Shown piece by piece: positions 24,376 through 34,447 of a stretch of DNA of 64,000 nucleotides; the stretch's first letter is position 1, and each line of letters begins with the position of its first letter. The notes under the pieces are model-generated. The model searched no databases. It was given only the letters and a program-made list of their open reading frames with translations, and was not told where the DNA came from. The stretch comes from Lachnospiraceae bacterium (GTDB lineage Bacteria > Bacillota > Clostridia > Lachnospirales > Lachnospiraceae), in assembly GCA_910575105.1 (NCBI GenBank), contig CAJTDK010000008.1, positions 1 through 64,000 on the forward strand, given 5' to 3'. The position numbers and the translations under genes are program-made.

Positions 24376-25806
24376 TTATGAATCTTCATTATCGTCCTGG
24401 CCGCCCTCATCATCCTGATCATCCTGGTTGTCCTGACCGTCCTGGCCGTCTTTATCCTTCGCATCCTTCTTTTCATTCTGTCCGTCCAGCGCCTTCTGCG
24501 CCTTCTGGGACGCTTCTTTGCCCTTATACTTCTCCACAAGCTTCTGATAACGGATGTTTGCCTTATCCTGCTCGCCTTTTTTTTCAAAGGTCTGAGCAAG
24601 CAAAAGCAGCGCATTGCCGTCCTGATAGCCCTCGTCCATCTTCACGACCTTCTCAAGGCTGCTGAGGGCTTCGTCGTAATCACCGGCCTCATACTCCTCC
24701 CTGGCCGTCTTATAAAGCTTCTCGCACATCCTGGGAAACAGCGTATCCGCCACCTCGTCATACCTCTGCCTGCCGGTCTTCCCAAGAGAATCCGGCGAGA
24801 CTTTAAGCATCTGCTCCATCATCTCCTTATCGCCCATATCCTCCGCCGACAGATGCCTGGCCACCTCGAGGACGATCTCGTAGCTCTCCTGAGTGGACGC
24901 TGACTGCGCCTTCAGATCCTCGCTCTCCTCGCTGTTCGCCCGGTAATCATCAAGCTCCGTCTTAAGGGCGCTGATCTGCGCCTCCTGGGTCGCGATCCGG
25001 TCACTGAAGGAGACGACCTGCTCATTCAGCTTCTTCTGCCTGCCCACCGACACCGCAGGCATGATCAGAAACCACATGACCGCTGCGCCCACGAGCACGC
25101 CGACCGCAATATTTAAAAATGTATGAAGCCCCGAATTCTCCTTAAACACCGAAGAAGCCGGCTGGATGATCGTCTCATTTCCAATATTGTAAGTGACGGT
25201 CTGCTCCTGCCTTTCCTCCCCGCCCTTGCCTCTGTCCCTGGCCCTGCTGGGCCTGGACTTCCGGATCTGGGTGATCTCGTGCATATACCGGAGCGTGATC
25301 TCATCTGTCGTGTCCAGCTTATGAGCCGTCCGCAGCTCCTTCCTCGCCGCCGAAAACTGCCCCGTCTGTATATACAGAAGCGCCAGAAGCTGATGAGCCT
25401 TGACGTAGGACGGGTGGGCAGCGATGGCCTTCTTTAGCTGGATGATCGCCAGATCCTCACCATTCTGCCCGGCAAGCTCGATACTCTGATTAAAAAGCTT
25501 TACCGCCTGATTAATGCTTTCAAGCTCCCCCGGCACCTCCTGTATCCTGCCGATATAATAATCTGCGATATTATCCTCCGACTGGAAATTCTTGCTGAGG
25601 ATCCACTCCACCAGCGCCTCAACCACATCGCCCCTGCCGTAATAGACAAGCCCCAGGAGGTTCCTCGCAGCCACATTCTCCCGGTTATACTGCAGACTTC
25701 GCCGAAGGGACGTTACCGCCCCGCTCATGTCGCGGATATTCGCTTTCTTCAGACCGTCATTGTACCAGTAATTGGACTGATACATCAGCTTTGTTGTATA
25801 TTCCAT
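24376..25806 (-). CDS. TPR-repeat membrane protein with acidic C-terminal tail
   Basis: The 476-aa protein has N-terminal tetratricopeptide repeats (about 15-190), a basic segment RPSRARDRGKGG, one membrane helix (about 232-253, LNIAVGVLVGAAVMWFLIM), a coiled coil (about 258-300), a second TPR region (about 360-435) and a low-complexity Asp/Gln/Asn/Gly tail. The layout suggests N-terminal repeats inside and the second set outside the cell, serving as a scaffold. Homologs occur next to spoIIA or folC in related Clostridia as far as I recall; no function is established. A 44-aa gene lies 27 bp upstream. Confidence 0.8.
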   Translation of the reverse strand: MEYTTKLMYQSNYWYNDGLKKANIRDMSGAVTSLRRSLQYNRENVAARNLLGLVYYGRGDVVEALVEWILSKNFQSEDNIADYYIGRIQEVPGELESINQAVKLFNQSIELAGQNGEDLAIIQLKKAIAAHPSYVKAHQLLALLYIQTGQFSAARKELRTAHKLDTTDEITLRYMHEITQIRKSRPSRARDRGKGGEERQEQTVTYNIGNETIIQPASSVFKENSGLHTFLNIAVGVLVGAAVMWFLIMPAVSVGRQKKLNEQVVSFSDRIATQEAQISALKTELDDYRANSEESEDLKAQSASTQESYEIVLEVARHLSAEDMGDKEMMEQMLKVSPDSLGKTGRQRYDEVADTLFPRMCEKLYKTAREEYEAGDYDEALSSLEKVVKMDEGYQDGNALLLLAQTFEKKGEQDKANIRYQKLVEKYKGKEASQKAQKALDGQNEKKDAKDKDGQDGQDNQDDQDDEGGQDDNEDS

Positions 25807-25833
25807 AGACTGTATAACCTCTTTTTATCTCCG

Positions 25834-25968
25834 CTACTTCGTCTGCTCTATCATCTCGCGCAGGATATCCGTCATATCCGTAAGATCCTCCTGATAAACC
25901 GCGCCTTCAATATCCTCTACCTCCAGACTCGGCTGGAATTTCTTCAGTTCTTCCGCAAAATCTAACAT
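25834..25968 (-). CDS. 44-aa acidic protein, translationally coupled to folC
   Basis: ATG 25968 to TAG 25834 encodes MLDFAEELKKFQPSLEVED and 25 further residues ending REMIEQTK. AGGAGG lies 9 bp before the ATG, and the ATG overlaps the folC stop (ATGTTAG), a classic coupled start. The product is acidic, helical and soluble with no recognised domain. It sits between folC and the TPR membrane protein and is likely cotranscribed with both. Reality rests on the ribosome binding site, the stop/start overlap and sensible codon use. Confidence 0.7.
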   Translation of the reverse strand: MLDFAEELKKFQPSLEVEDIEGAVYQEDLTDMTDILREMIEQTK

Positions 25969-27290
25969 TGCCCGTTACCTCCTGCCAGATATTTTTTCAC
26001 CGCGCCCACAAGATAAAGAGAGCCGAGACAATAGATCTCACTGTCTCCTCTCACCTCGCGGGCTGTCTCAACTGCTTCCCCGATATCGCCTCTTTCATAT
26101 ACCGGAGAAGACGTATATTTCCGAAAAAGCGCAGACAGCTCATCTAAAGCCACTCTCCGCTTGTCGCCGATCTCTGTCACAATATATGCCTTCGCCCTGA
26201 TCTCCCGGGCAAGATACGCGATCATCTGCTCATATTTCTTATCCGACACTGCCGAAAATATGATGACCGGAAGCACGCTGTCCCTTTCCGGAAGCATACG
26301 TATACTCTGTACAAATGCAGCAAGCGCTCCGGGATTATGCGCCCCGTCCACCGTCAGATGAGGCGCGACAAGCTCCATGCGCCCCTCCCACCGGACGGAT
26401 GCGATAGCCCGGACCCACCTCTCCCAGCGGATCTTACCGCCCCGGAACATATATTCCAGCGCCTCTATGGCAAGGCCTGCGTTCATCACCTGATAAAGTC
26501 CGCAGATGGGGACACGCCACGTAATACCCTTATCATACGCATTCTTTCTCGAAAATGCAATACCGTTCCGGCTCACTTCCTGGATTTCGTACGCAGATTC
26601 CGAGATTTCTCTACAAGAAACCTGCTTTTGCGACGCCGTCCGCCTTATGACCGCTGAAGCCTCGGGGCAGCTCCCGTCGAAGAACAACGGAACATCTCCT
26701 TTTATGATCCCCGCCTTCTCAGCGGCAATCTGCTCAAGGCTGTCGCCGAGGATCTCCGTATGGTCCAGGCTTATGGAGGTGATCACTGTCAGATAGGGAT
26801 GCTCAGGCGCATTGGTCGCGTCAAGCCTTCCCCCAAGCCCTGTCTCCAGAATGATATACTCCACATCCGAATCAGCAAAGGCCGTCATCCCCATGCCGAA
26901 TAAAAATTCAAAATAAGAAGGATGAGAAAGCCCCTCCTTCTCCATCCCGCGCACAGCCTCAAGGGTTCTTAAGAACACGCGGTAAAATAAATCGTCATCT
27001 ACCGGGATACGGTCAAGCTGGATCCGCTCGTTGATCTTCACCAGATGAGGGGAAGTAAAGAATCCTGTCCGCTTCCCCTCCGCCGCCAGGACCGCCTGCA
27101 TATACGCGCATACGGATCCTTTCCCATTTGTCCCCGCCACATGGATGATCTTCCGGTCAAGCCCGGGATTCCCCAGCCGCTCAAGGAACTGCCTTGTGTG
27201 CCAAAGGGTATGCTTCTTCGTAAATCTGGGAAGCTCTTCGATATACTCCACTGCTTCATGATAATTCTTTGGTATGCTTTCTGCCATCAT
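25962..27290 (-). CDS. folC: bifunctional folylpolyglutamate synthase / dihydrofolate synthase
   Basis: FolC adds glutamate to dihydropteroate and to reduced folates using ATP. The 442-aa protein shows the P-loop VAGTNGKGSVCAYM (about 49-62), the family motifs GFFTSPHLV and NERIQLD, LETGLGGRLDATN (about 149-161), SLDHTEILG and the C-terminal VDGAHNPGA. It starts 12 bp after the LtaS-like gene (GGAGAG upstream); a second ATG one codon later is equally possible. Confidence 0.95.
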   Translation of the reverse strand: MMAESIPKNYHEAVEYIEELPRFTKKHTLWHTRQFLERLGNPGLDRKIIHVAGTNGKGSVCAYMQAVLAAEGKRTGFFTSPHLVKINERIQLDRIPVDDDLFYRVFLRTLEAVRGMEKEGLSHPSYFEFLFGMGMTAFADSDVEYIILETGLGGRLDATNAPEHPYLTVITSISLDHTEILGDSLEQIAAEKAGIIKGDVPLFFDGSCPEASAVIRRTASQKQVSCREISESAYEIQEVSRNGIAFSRKNAYDKGITWRVPICGLYQVMNAGLAIEALEYMFRGGKIRWERWVRAIASVRWEGRMELVAPHLTVDGAHNPGALAAFVQSIRMLPERDSVLPVIIFSAVSDKKYEQMIAYLAREIRAKAYIVTEIGDKRRVALDELSALFRKYTSSPVYERGDIGEAVETAREVRGDSEIYCLGSLYLVGAVKKYLAGGNGQC

Positions 27291-27302
27291 GCTCTCCGAT
27301 CA

Positions 27303-29510
27303 TTATTCCTCCAGCGGCTTTTGCTCCTGCCACGATTTTGACGTATCCGTACCTGTGCCCGCGCGGACGATAAGCTTCCCGCCCCGGTAGACATATTCAT
27401 CCGAAGCCCTGAACACAGTGTTGCTGGATCCCATCTGAATGACAGTGAGCACATCCCCCTCATTCAGGTTCGTCTCCGGCAGCTCTATCCTTGTATTATT
27501 AAGAAATGAACTTTTCTGCCTGGTTCCGTTGACAAACACCTTGCTGTTGCTCGTAAAATTCTCGCCGTACAGACTGCTGCTGCCGTTCAGGTGCTCGATC
27601 ACATCCGTCACCGTCACGTTCCTGACGCCCATCACCATATGGGGCGCCTTCACCGGCATATCCTTACCGCTGTACACAAACTGCCTTCCGTAGAGAATAT
27701 CATACTGCAGAAGCTCCAGATCCTTCAGATACCCTTTCGTCTTCCGACGCTCCTGATGATAGTTGAACACCGTGCCCGAGTGAATGTCAAGCCGCTCAAA
27801 CACATCCGCCATGATCTGGTAAGCCGGGATATTCCTGTCTTCCTTCTTAAGTCCGATATTATCCCAGATCACATAGTTAGTGTTATAGAGATAACGTCCC
27901 TTAAGATCCTCCGCCTTAAGCCCGAGGGTGGGCAGATGATCCCCGTAAAAGACGATGACCGAAGGCTCATTTCTCTCCTCCACTGCCTTGACCAGGTTTC
28001 CCGCGAACTCATCCATACCGTACACCTGGTTGATATAATATTCCCACCGGTTCTTAAGCGCCTCGTCTTCAATTCCCTCCACCGTGACTTCCGGTTTCTC
28101 GATCACCTTCTCCTCCGGGTAATCCCCGTGTCCCTGCAGGCTTACGCAGAACACAAAATCCTGCTGCTTTGTCGTATCCATCGCCTCCATGATATGCTGG
28201 ATAAGGATATCATCCTTCGCCCACCCGTTCTCGGTAAACTGCAGGATATTCATAAATTCCTTACTCGTATAGGAATCAAATCCGATATGATCAAACACCT
28301 TGGCGCGGCTGTAAAAATTGCCGCCGTTGTTGTGGAGCGCATGGGTTCCGTAGCCAAGAGCGCTTAATGCCGATGCCGCGCTCTCACTCTGCCGCTCCTT
28401 AAGCACCGTCTTATACGGATACTCACCCGGCCCGAAGTATCTGAGGTTCATCCCCGTAAGTACCTCGAACTCTGTATTCGCCGTCCCCGCGCCCACAGAC
28501 GGCACCTTAAAGTACCCGGATGAATAATTCTCATACATCTTCCTGAGGTTCGGGCTTGCGTCCTTAGAGGTCGTAAAAAACTCCGACTCTGCCACGTCAA
28601 AATAAGACTCAAGCTGGACAAAGATAATGTTGGGCTTTTCACTGTCCTTACGCCCCGTCTCGTTCTTTACAATACTCCCGTCATTTGTAATCTCCGCCAT
28701 CGTATTTTCATTATACTCATTAGGCTCGTTGATGCCCGTATTGAACACGCTGGCCATAAAGCAGTAGGGCAGGCCGTAATCCTCATAGGCGAACGCGATA
28801 TTTCCAAAATAGGTGGAGACTACCCGCTTATCAATAGCCGCATCCGTGATCACTGCATACAGCGCCGCGCAGACAGCGATCCCCGCCAGCGCCCGGATGT
28901 GGTGCACCTTTCCATTATACTGTCCTCCCCGGCGCCACATCGACACAACCCACACCGTAACCGCTGCTATGCCCACGCCCAGCATAATCAGCTCGAATCC
29001 GTTAAAATAGTTATTGATCAGAGAAACTGCATCCGATGCAACCTTCAGATCCTGCGCATTAAAAGGCGTCACGCGCTTGATCAGCATATACCCGTTGGCC
29101 ACTCCCAACACCATCCAGAGCACACTGATGATAATCCGCACAAAAACCCGCCGCCTGAACAGATATACGACAGAAAACGTCATGAATATCATAAACGAAT
29201 TATACAGAAATACAAGCGGCGTCTCCGTCATATAACTCCACGCCTGAACCGCAGAATGTCGTGAGATTGCCTCAATGGCGAAATTGATCATGCACGAAAG
29301 CAGTGCATGAAGCGCCCATGAGAGCCGGTTCATCCACAGATAAACCGGCTGCATCTTCTTTGCAAACGCACTGTTTCTCCTCTCCTCAAGGATCCTCTGC
29401 CGCCTTTCCTTCCTCGCCCTAAGATAGCCCGTCACATCTTCTTTTTTCAGATTTTTAAGCCTTTTAAACGCCCCTTTTACACCGGGCTTTTTTAATTGGA
29501 TTTTTTTCAT
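27303..29510 (-). CDS. LTA synthase family sulfatase (LtaS-like phosphoglycerol transferase)
   Basis: LtaS enzymes transfer glycerol phosphate from phosphatidylglycerol to build lipoteichoic acid. The 735-aa protein has five N-terminal membrane helices (about 40-260) and an extracellular sulfatase domain with NIIFVQLESYFDV (metal Glu), GTANTEFEVLTG (catalytic Thr), HNNGGNFYSR, VSLQGHGDY and VFYGDHLP. A C-terminal beta domain (about 630-735) with VRNVTVTDVIEHLNG is an addition to the minimal LtaS. The ATG at 29510 is chosen over a TTG at 29522 because of spacing to GGGAG. DagK earlier in the window could recycle the diacylglycerol it releases. Confidence 0.88.
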   Translation of the reverse strand: MKKIQLKKPGVKGAFKRLKNLKKEDVTGYLRARKERRQRILEERRNSAFAKKMQPVYLWMNRLSWALHALLSCMINFAIEAISRHSAVQAWSYMTETPLVFLYNSFMIFMTFSVVYLFRRRVFVRIIISVLWMVLGVANGYMLIKRVTPFNAQDLKVASDAVSLINNYFNGFELIMLGVGIAAVTVWVVSMWRRGGQYNGKVHHIRALAGIAVCAALYAVITDAAIDKRVVSTYFGNIAFAYEDYGLPYCFMASVFNTGINEPNEYNENTMAEITNDGSIVKNETGRKDSEKPNIIFVQLESYFDVAESEFFTTSKDASPNLRKMYENYSSGYFKVPSVGAGTANTEFEVLTGMNLRYFGPGEYPYKTVLKERQSESAASALSALGYGTHALHNNGGNFYSRAKVFDHIGFDSYTSKEFMNILQFTENGWAKDDILIQHIMEAMDTTKQQDFVFCVSLQGHGDYPEEKVIEKPEVTVEGIEDEALKNRWEYYINQVYGMDEFAGNLVKAVEERNEPSVIVFYGDHLPTLGLKAEDLKGRYLYNTNYVIWDNIGLKKEDRNIPAYQIMADVFERLDIHSGTVFNYHQERRKTKGYLKDLELLQYDILYGRQFVYSGKDMPVKAPHMVMGVRNVTVTDVIEHLNGSSSLYGENFTSNSKVFVNGTRQKSSFLNNTRIELPETNLNEGDVLTVIQMGSSNTVFRASDEYVYRGGKLIVRAGTGTDTSKSWQEQKPLEE

Positions 29511-29555
29511 AATATTATGCAATCTCCCAAAACACCGAAGTGTCAGGCTAGTGTA

Positions 29556-32213
29556 CTAGCTCTGCCTTGCTCTTAATCCCTTAAGTCTTTCCTGGACCTT
29601 TGTCATCATCCCGCGATACGTCTCCAACTTCTTCTGCTCTTCTTCAATCTTCGCCTTCGGAGCCTTACTCATGAATTTCTCATTTTTCAGCATCCCGTCT
29701 GCACGTGCGATCTCCTTCATCAGACGCTTTTCTTCCTTTGTCAGGCGCTCCATCTCCTGCTCAAGGTCGATCAGATCCTCAAGGGGAAGATACACCGACG
29801 CATCCGGCACCACGACAGATACCGCATCCTCCGCGATTCCTGCCTTATCCTGCCGGATCACCAGCTCACTTGCCGCCGCCATGGTCTGCGCCGCATCGCT
29901 AAGGTGCGCCAAACCTGTGCAAAGCTCCTGATCCTGGCACACGATATAGATCTTGGCTTTTCTGGAATTCGGCACGTTCATCTCTGCACGGACATTGCGC
30001 ACACCCCGGATGATCTCCTTATAATGGTCCACGATCCTCTCTGCCTGCGGAAAGCTTAACGCCTCGTCGTATTCCGGCCATGAAGACATCATCAGCGACT
30101 CCTCCTCAGGGATTAGCTTGCCGTAGATCTCCTCGGTCACAAACGGCATATACGGATGCAGAAGCTTAAGCGCCTTCTTAAGCACCTCCCGCAATGTCCA
30201 CAACGCATCGTTCGCGCTCTCCGGATCCTCGTCAGCATGGTAGATCCTGTATTTCGCAAGCTCGATGTACCAGTCGCAGAACTCATCCCAGATAAAGTCA
30301 TACAGCTTAGACAGCGCGATCCCCAGCTCGAACTTATCCATATTCTCCGTCACGTCTTTCACCAGACTGTTGCATCTGGACATGATCCAGCAGTCAGCCG
30401 GGCGGAACTTCGCTCCCGAAGGCTCGGAGAGCTCCTTCTCGTCAAGATTCATCATGATGAAGCGCGACGCGTTCCAGACCTTATTGGCAAAGTTGCGGCT
30501 CGCCTCAACTCTCTCATGATAAAAACGCATATCGTTGCCCGGCGCATTGCCCGTCACAAGGGTCATGCGCAGAGCGTCCGCGCCGTACTGGTCGATGATC
30601 TCTAACGGGTCGATACCATTTCCCAAAGACTTGCTCATCTTACGCCCCAGCGAATCCCTCACCAGGCCGTGGATGAACACCGTATGGAACGGTGATCTTC
30701 CAGTATGTGCATATCCGGAGAATACCATACGGATAACCCAGAAGAAAATAATGTCATACCCGGTAACAAGCACGTCCGTCGGGTAAAAATAATCTAAATC
30801 TTCGGTCTTTTCCGGCCATCCCAGCACAGAAAACGGCCACAGCGCAGAGGAAAACCATGTATCCAGCGTATCCTCGTCCTGGGTCATATGCGCACAGCCG
30901 CACTTCGGGCACACCTCCGGCTTCGTCCTTGACACTACCATCTCACCGCACTCGCCGCAGTAGTACGCCGGAATCCTATGTCCCCACCAGATCTGCCTGG
31001 AGATGCACCAGTCACGGATATTCTCAAGCCAGTGCAGGTAAATCTTGTCAAATCTCTCCGGCACAAACTTAAGCTCGCCGCTCTTCACCGCCTGGATCGC
31101 CGGCTTGGCCAGCTCTTCCATCCTTACAAACCACTGCTGCTTCACCAGCGGTTCTACCGTCGTGTGACAGCGGTCATGGGTTCCTACATTGTGGCTGTGG
31201 GGAACGACCTTCACTAATAATCCCTGCTCCTCAAGCTCCTTAACCATGAGCTTTCTCGCCTCATAACGCTCCATCCCGGCGTATTTTCCGCCATTTTCAT
31301 TGATGGTGGCATCGTCATTCATGATATTGATCTCCGGTAGGTTATGACGCTTTCCAACCTCAAAGTCATTGGGGTCGTGGGCCGGCGTGATCTTAACCGC
31401 TCCCGTCCCAAACTCCTTGTCAACATAAGCATCCGCAACGATAGGGATCTCTCTGCCCACCAGCGGCAGAACCGCGTTTTTCCCCACGATATCCTTATAT
31501 CTCTCATCATCCGGGTGAACGGCGATGGCCGTATCCCCGAGCATCGTCTCCGGACGTGTCGTCGCTATCTCAAGGAAGTCGCTGCTCCCCGCGATCGGGT
31601 ACTTGATGTGCCAGAAGTGCCCGTCCTGCTCCTCATGCTCCACCTCGGCGTCAGAAAGGGACGTCTTGCACACCGGACACCAGTTGATAATCCTGGAGCC
31701 TTTGTATATATATCCTTCCTCATAAAGCTTGATAAATACTTCCTCAACTGCCTTTGAGCATCCTTCGTCCATAGTAAAACGCTCTCTGTCCCAGTCGCAG
31801 GAAACGCCTAACTTCTTAAGCTGCCCCTCGATGGTTCCGGCATACTCCTCTTTCCACTGCCAAGTTCGCTCAAGGAATTTCTCGCGGCCAAGTTCTTTCT
31901 TATCGATGCCTTCATCCTTAAGCTGGTTCGTCACTTTGACTTCCGTGGAGATCGCCGCATGGTCTGTCCCCGGCACCCAGAGCGCATTGTACCCCTGCAT
32001 CCTCTTGTACCGGATCAGGATATCCTGCAGGGTATTGTCAAGGGCATGGCCCATGTGCAGCTTCCCGGTAATATTCGGCGGCGGCATCACCGTCGTAAAC
32101 GGCTTTTTCTCCCTGTCCGCCTCTGCGTGGAAATACTTGTTGTCACACCACTTTTCATAAAGCTTTGCCTCAATCTCCTTCGGATTGTAGGTTTTGTTCA
32201 GATTCTCACCCAT
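29556..32213 (-). CDS. valS: valyl-tRNA synthetase
   Basis: The class I synthetase (885 aa) charges tRNA-Val. It shows the HIGH-type motif [10 protein letters not shown], the editing domain with [28 protein letters not shown], the KMSKS loop [11 protein letters not shown], the anticodon-binding region and the C-terminal coiled coil ending [16 protein letters not shown] lies upstream of the ATG. Expression is controlled by the T-box leader that precedes it. Confidence 0.97.
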   Translation of the reverse strand: MGENLNKTYNPKEIEAKLYEKWCDNKYFHAEADREKKPFTTVMPPPNITGKLHMGHALDNTLQDILIRYKRMQGYNALWVPGTDHAAISTEVKVTNQLKDEGIDKKELGREKFLERTWQWKEEYAGTIEGQLKKLGVSCDWDRERFTMDEGCSKAVEEVFIKLYEEGYIYKGSRIINWCPVCKTSLSDAEVEHEEQDGHFWHIKYPIAGSSDFLEIATTRPETMLGDTAIAVHPDDERYKDIVGKNAVLPLVGREIPIVADAYVDKEFGTGAVKITPAHDPNDFEVGKRHNLPEINIMNDDATINENGGKYAGMERYEARKLMVKELEEQGLLVKVVPHSHNVGTHDRCHTTVEPLVKQQWFVRMEELAKPAIQAVKSGELKFVPERFDKIYLHWLENIRDWCISRQIWWGHRIPAYYCGECGEMVVSRTKPEVCPKCGCAHMTQDEDTLDTWFSSALWPFSVLGWPEKTEDLDYFYPTDVLVTGYDIIFFWVIRMVFSGYAHTGRSPFHTVFIHGLVRDSLGRKMSKSLGNGIDPLEIIDQYGADALRMTLVTGNAPGNDMRFYHERVEASRNFANKVWNASRFIMMNLDEKELSEPSGAKFRPADCWIMSRCNSLVKDVTENMDKFELGIALSKLYDFIWDEFCDWYIELAKYRIYHADEDPESANDALWTLREVLKKALKLLHPYMPFVTEEIYGKLIPEEESLMMSSWPEYDEALSFPQAERIVDHYKEIIRGVRNVRAEMNVPNSRKAKIYIVCQDQELCTGLAHLSDAAQTMAAASELVIRQDKAGIAEDAVSVVVPDASVYLPLEDLIDLEQEMERLTKEEKRLMKEIARADGMLKNEKFMSKAPKAKIEEEQKKLETYRGMMTKVQERLKGLRARQS

Positions 32214-32256
32214 AGTCTCTCTCCTTGGTTCACATAATTTTCACAATCGAGGACAT

Positions 32257-32551
32257 AAAAAAACGCCCTCTACGCTGTAAAGGGCGATATAGCATCGCGG
32301 TACCACCTTTATTTATATAGAAGAAATACTCTCTATATCTCATCTTATTCGATAACGGGAACGACTCCGGGACTGCCTAGTATCTGCGGCTATCTGCGGT
32401 TTTCTCATACTCACAGCGGTTCAGCAGTCCGGCTCAAAAGCTACCTTCCGCACACTGCATCCTGAAACGGCTCTCAGCCTTCTTGCCGCTCTCTCTGTCA
32501 GGTCAGGGGTGCGTACTCCTCTTTTTCACTGCCTTTAAGATTTTTAAACTA
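32257..32551 (-). promoter_or_regulatory. T-box riboswitch of valS
   Basis: The minus-strand leader carries the T-box sequence GGTGGTACCGCG (32296-32307), an upstream stem I region starting at AGAGAGCGG (about 32494) and a factor-independent terminator CGCCCT...AGGGCG followed by seven T (32257-32286). Uncharged tRNA should pair with the TGG of the T-box and favour the antiterminator. Valine specificity is inferred from the downstream gene; I did not assign the specifier codon. Confidence 0.93.
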
Positions 32552-32557
32552 TTGACT

Positions 32558-32586
32558 ATCATAGCCATCCGTGAGGAATTTGTCAA
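32558..32586 (-). promoter_or_regulatory. promoter of the T-box/valS transcript
   Basis: TTGACA (32581-32586), 17 bp, TATGAT (32558-32563) on the minus strand, about 50 bp after the HEPN gene. Confidence 0.85.
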
Positions 32587-32638
32587 GGAATTTCCGCGTA
32601 TTTCAGAAAGTCTTAAGAGTTGGAATCACTTTGAATAT

Positions 32639-33034
32639 TTAATCACCAAATTCCTTTCGCAGTTTATTCACCGTATCGTACATGACAGACAGACATTTTT
32701 CAAAATCGTCTTTCGTCACATTGTAAAAATCGTCTCCCGGATATCTTGCATCATAGTAAAAATCAGTCAGATATGCCAGCCCTATTGTATCCAGTTCCAA
32801 TCCCGCTTTCACAGAATTTAGCTTTGAAGCGATCTTTTTCATATTATGTTTCCTCAGCAGATCAGCCACATCCTCATCCACCAAAATTTTATCAAGATAC
32901 CCCTTTAAATATTTTTCTGCGACCTGCTGGCATTGCACTGCAAGCTGATTGTAAAAGGTGCTTCCCACAGCAAGCACAGACTCCAAATATTGCAGATCAT
33001 TTTCGGCAATATCCAAATAGGTATTTCTTATCAT
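32639..33034 (-). CDS. HEPN domain protein (partner of MNT nucleotidyltransferase)
   Basis: The 131-aa helical protein has the HEPN pattern: DIAENDLQYLESVL, QCQQVAEKYLKGYLDK (about 36-51), HNMKKIASKLN and YYDARYPGDDFYNVTKDDFEKCL (read as YYDARYPGDDF then YNVTKDDFEKCL; about 92-115). Its start overlaps the MNT gene by 4 bp (ATGA). Such HEPN/MNT pairs often form toxin-antitoxin modules in which the MNT protein AMPylates the HEPN toxin. The canonical RNase motif R-x4-6-H is not visible here, so RNase activity is uncertain. Confidence 0.8.
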   Translation of the reverse strand: MIRNTYLDIAENDLQYLESVLAVGSTFYNQLAVQCQQVAEKYLKGYLDKILVDEDVADLLRKHNMKKIASKLNSVKAGLELDTIGLAYLTDFYYDARYPGDDFYNVTKDDFEKCLSVMYDTVNKLRKEFGD

Positions 33035-33417
33035 CCGAGCACCTCCAGAATTATCTTTTTATCACGATCAACACTATTTTCAAAAACATTTTTCATCTCT
33101 TCCGATGTTTCATTTTTATAGACAACATCCGTCCTGACACCATTTACCGGCTCGTCCAATGACCAGCGGATATCGGCAGCAAGCGCCCTGTCACTGATTT
33201 TCTGCTCCGTGACTACCATAATATCCACATCACTGCTGCTCCTGACATTTCCCCGCGCGCAGCTTCCAAAAAGATAAACCTTTTTCAAGCCAACAATGTC
33301 CCGCTCCAGCAGACAGCGTATATCATGCTCTATTTTCTCGATGAATCTTTCGGGCAGATTTTCATAATTTTCTTTATATATTTTGATCTTTTGATTCAAA
33401 ACAAAGCCTCCAGACAT
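33031..33417 (-). CDS. MNT-type minimal nucleotidyltransferase
   Basis: The 128-aa protein has the nucleotidyltransferase signature LFGSCARGNVRSSSDVDIMVV (as GSCARG then SSSDVDI; about 50-69) and a third Asp within GVRTDVVYK (about 101-109). It is the likely antitoxin or modifying partner of the adjacent HEPN protein. The ATG at 33417 has GGGGA upstream; a TTG at 33399 with TGGAGG at good spacing is an alternative start. Confidence 0.82.
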   Translation of the reverse strand: MSGGFVLNQKIKIYKENYENLPERFIEKIEHDIRCLLERDIVGLKKVYLFGSCARGNVRSSSDVDIMVVTEQKISDRALAADIRWSLDEPVNGVRTDVVYKNETSEEMKNVFENSVDRDKKIILEVLG

Positions 33418-33435
33418 TTATTCCCCATATAGATT

Positions 33436-34281
33436 TTATCTAAAATCCATAAATCGAAACTTAAGCGCCAGCGCCTCCTTCGGGCAGCACGCCGTACATT
33501 TCCCGCAGCGGATGCATTCTGCGGAATCCGGTGTTTTTACAGGGTCAACGTCCATAGGACACTCGGCATGGCATTGTCCGCAGGATATGCACCTTTCTTT
33601 ATCTACTTCCATATGGTAAAGGCTGATCTTATTCAGGATGCCGTAGATGGCGCCCAGCGGGCACATTACCTTGCAGAAAAACCGGCATATGGCCAGGCAG
33701 CCGACCAGTGTCAGCGCCAGAATACACGCCTTTATTGAAAACAGCGCGCCGACGACCTTCCGTAGCTCCGGATGGGTGGCGAGTAAGGGCAGGCCGCCCT
33801 CCAGCGTACCTACCGGGCAGATATACTCGCAGAACGCCGGAGCGCCCATCCCCAGCTCATTCGTATGTATGACCGGAAGGAGCAGGACGAAAAACGCCAG
33901 CAAAATATATTTTACATAAATAAAGCCCTTCCAGAGCTTTTTCTTCGGAAACGGAATTTTATACAGCAATTCCTGTATCAGCCCGAAGGGACAGACAAAT
34001 CCGCAGACCGCCCTTCCAAACAGAACTCCCACGGCCAGCACAAAACCCGTCACGTAAAAGCTGACGCTGAAATTCATCGAACCGCTCACCGCCTGCATGG
34101 CGCCGATAGGACAGGACAGCCTTGCCGCCGGGCAGGAGTAACAGTTCATCCCCGGATTGCAGAACTGCTTCCACCTGCCCTTATAGAGCTGTCCTCCTGC
34201 GAAGTTGCAAAGATAGGAGTTTGAAAAGCCAAATGCGGCGATCTGAACGATCTTTCTTTTTACTTCCTGACGAATCTTCAT
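33436..34281 (-). CDS. 4Fe-4S polyferredoxin membrane protein (NapH/CcoG-like)
   Basis: The 281-aa protein has about five membrane helices, the NapH-type cysteine motifs CNPGMNCYSCPAARLSCPIGA, CGFVCPFGLIQ, CEYICPVG and CRFFCKVMCPLGAI, and two C-terminal ferredoxin clusters (CISCGQCHAECPMDV, CIRCGKCTACCPKEA). It should pass electrons across the membrane. The Met at 34281 begins the conserved region. It ends the nad/thioredoxin-like operon and lies 4 bp after the CD1871A gene. Confidence 0.88.
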   Translation of the reverse strand: MKIRQEVKRKIVQIAAFGFSNSYLCNFAGGQLYKGRWKQFCNPGMNCYSCPAARLSCPIGAMQAVSGSMNFSVSFYVTGFVLAVGVLFGRAVCGFVCPFGLIQELLYKIPFPKKKLWKGFIYVKYILLAFFVLLLPVIHTNELGMGAPAFCEYICPVGTLEGGLPLLATHPELRKVVGALFSIKACILALTLVGCLAICRFFCKVMCPLGAIYGILNKISLYHMEVDKERCISCGQCHAECPMDVDPVKTPDSAECIRCGKCTACCPKEALALKFRFMDFR

Positions 34282-34285
34282 ACAC

Positions 34286-34447
34286 TTACCCCAATCCGAT
34301 ACATTCCAGGCAGACATTGACCGCTTTCCCAAGCATGACGGTCATCTCTCCTCTGTACACTCCCCACGCCATCATACCGGCCGCGGCAAGGAATACCAGT
34401 CCGCGGGCCGCCTGCCTTTTCCACCCTGATCCTTTATTCCAGTCCAT
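34286..34447 (-). CDS. CD1871A family CXXC-containing small membrane protein, 53 aa
   Basis: The gene starts inside the tlpA-like 3' end (14-bp overlap, AAGGG upstream). The product has one membrane helix (about 14-28) with GVYRGE and ends in NVCLECIGLG, the hallmark of the CD1871A family (C-x-x-C near the end). It is regularly found between a TlpA-like protein and a 4Fe-4S membrane protein, as here, so a role in thiol or electron transfer at the membrane is likely; the precise reaction is unknown. Confidence 0.85.
   Translation of the reverse strand: MDWNKGSGWKRQAARGLVFLAAAGMMAWGVYRGEMTVMLGKAVNVCLECIGLG

Noticed and set aside
32639-32821. Plus-strand frame starting within the T-box region (32483-32821)
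   Set aside because: It is antisense to the T-box leader and the HEPN gene and has no ribosome binding site.
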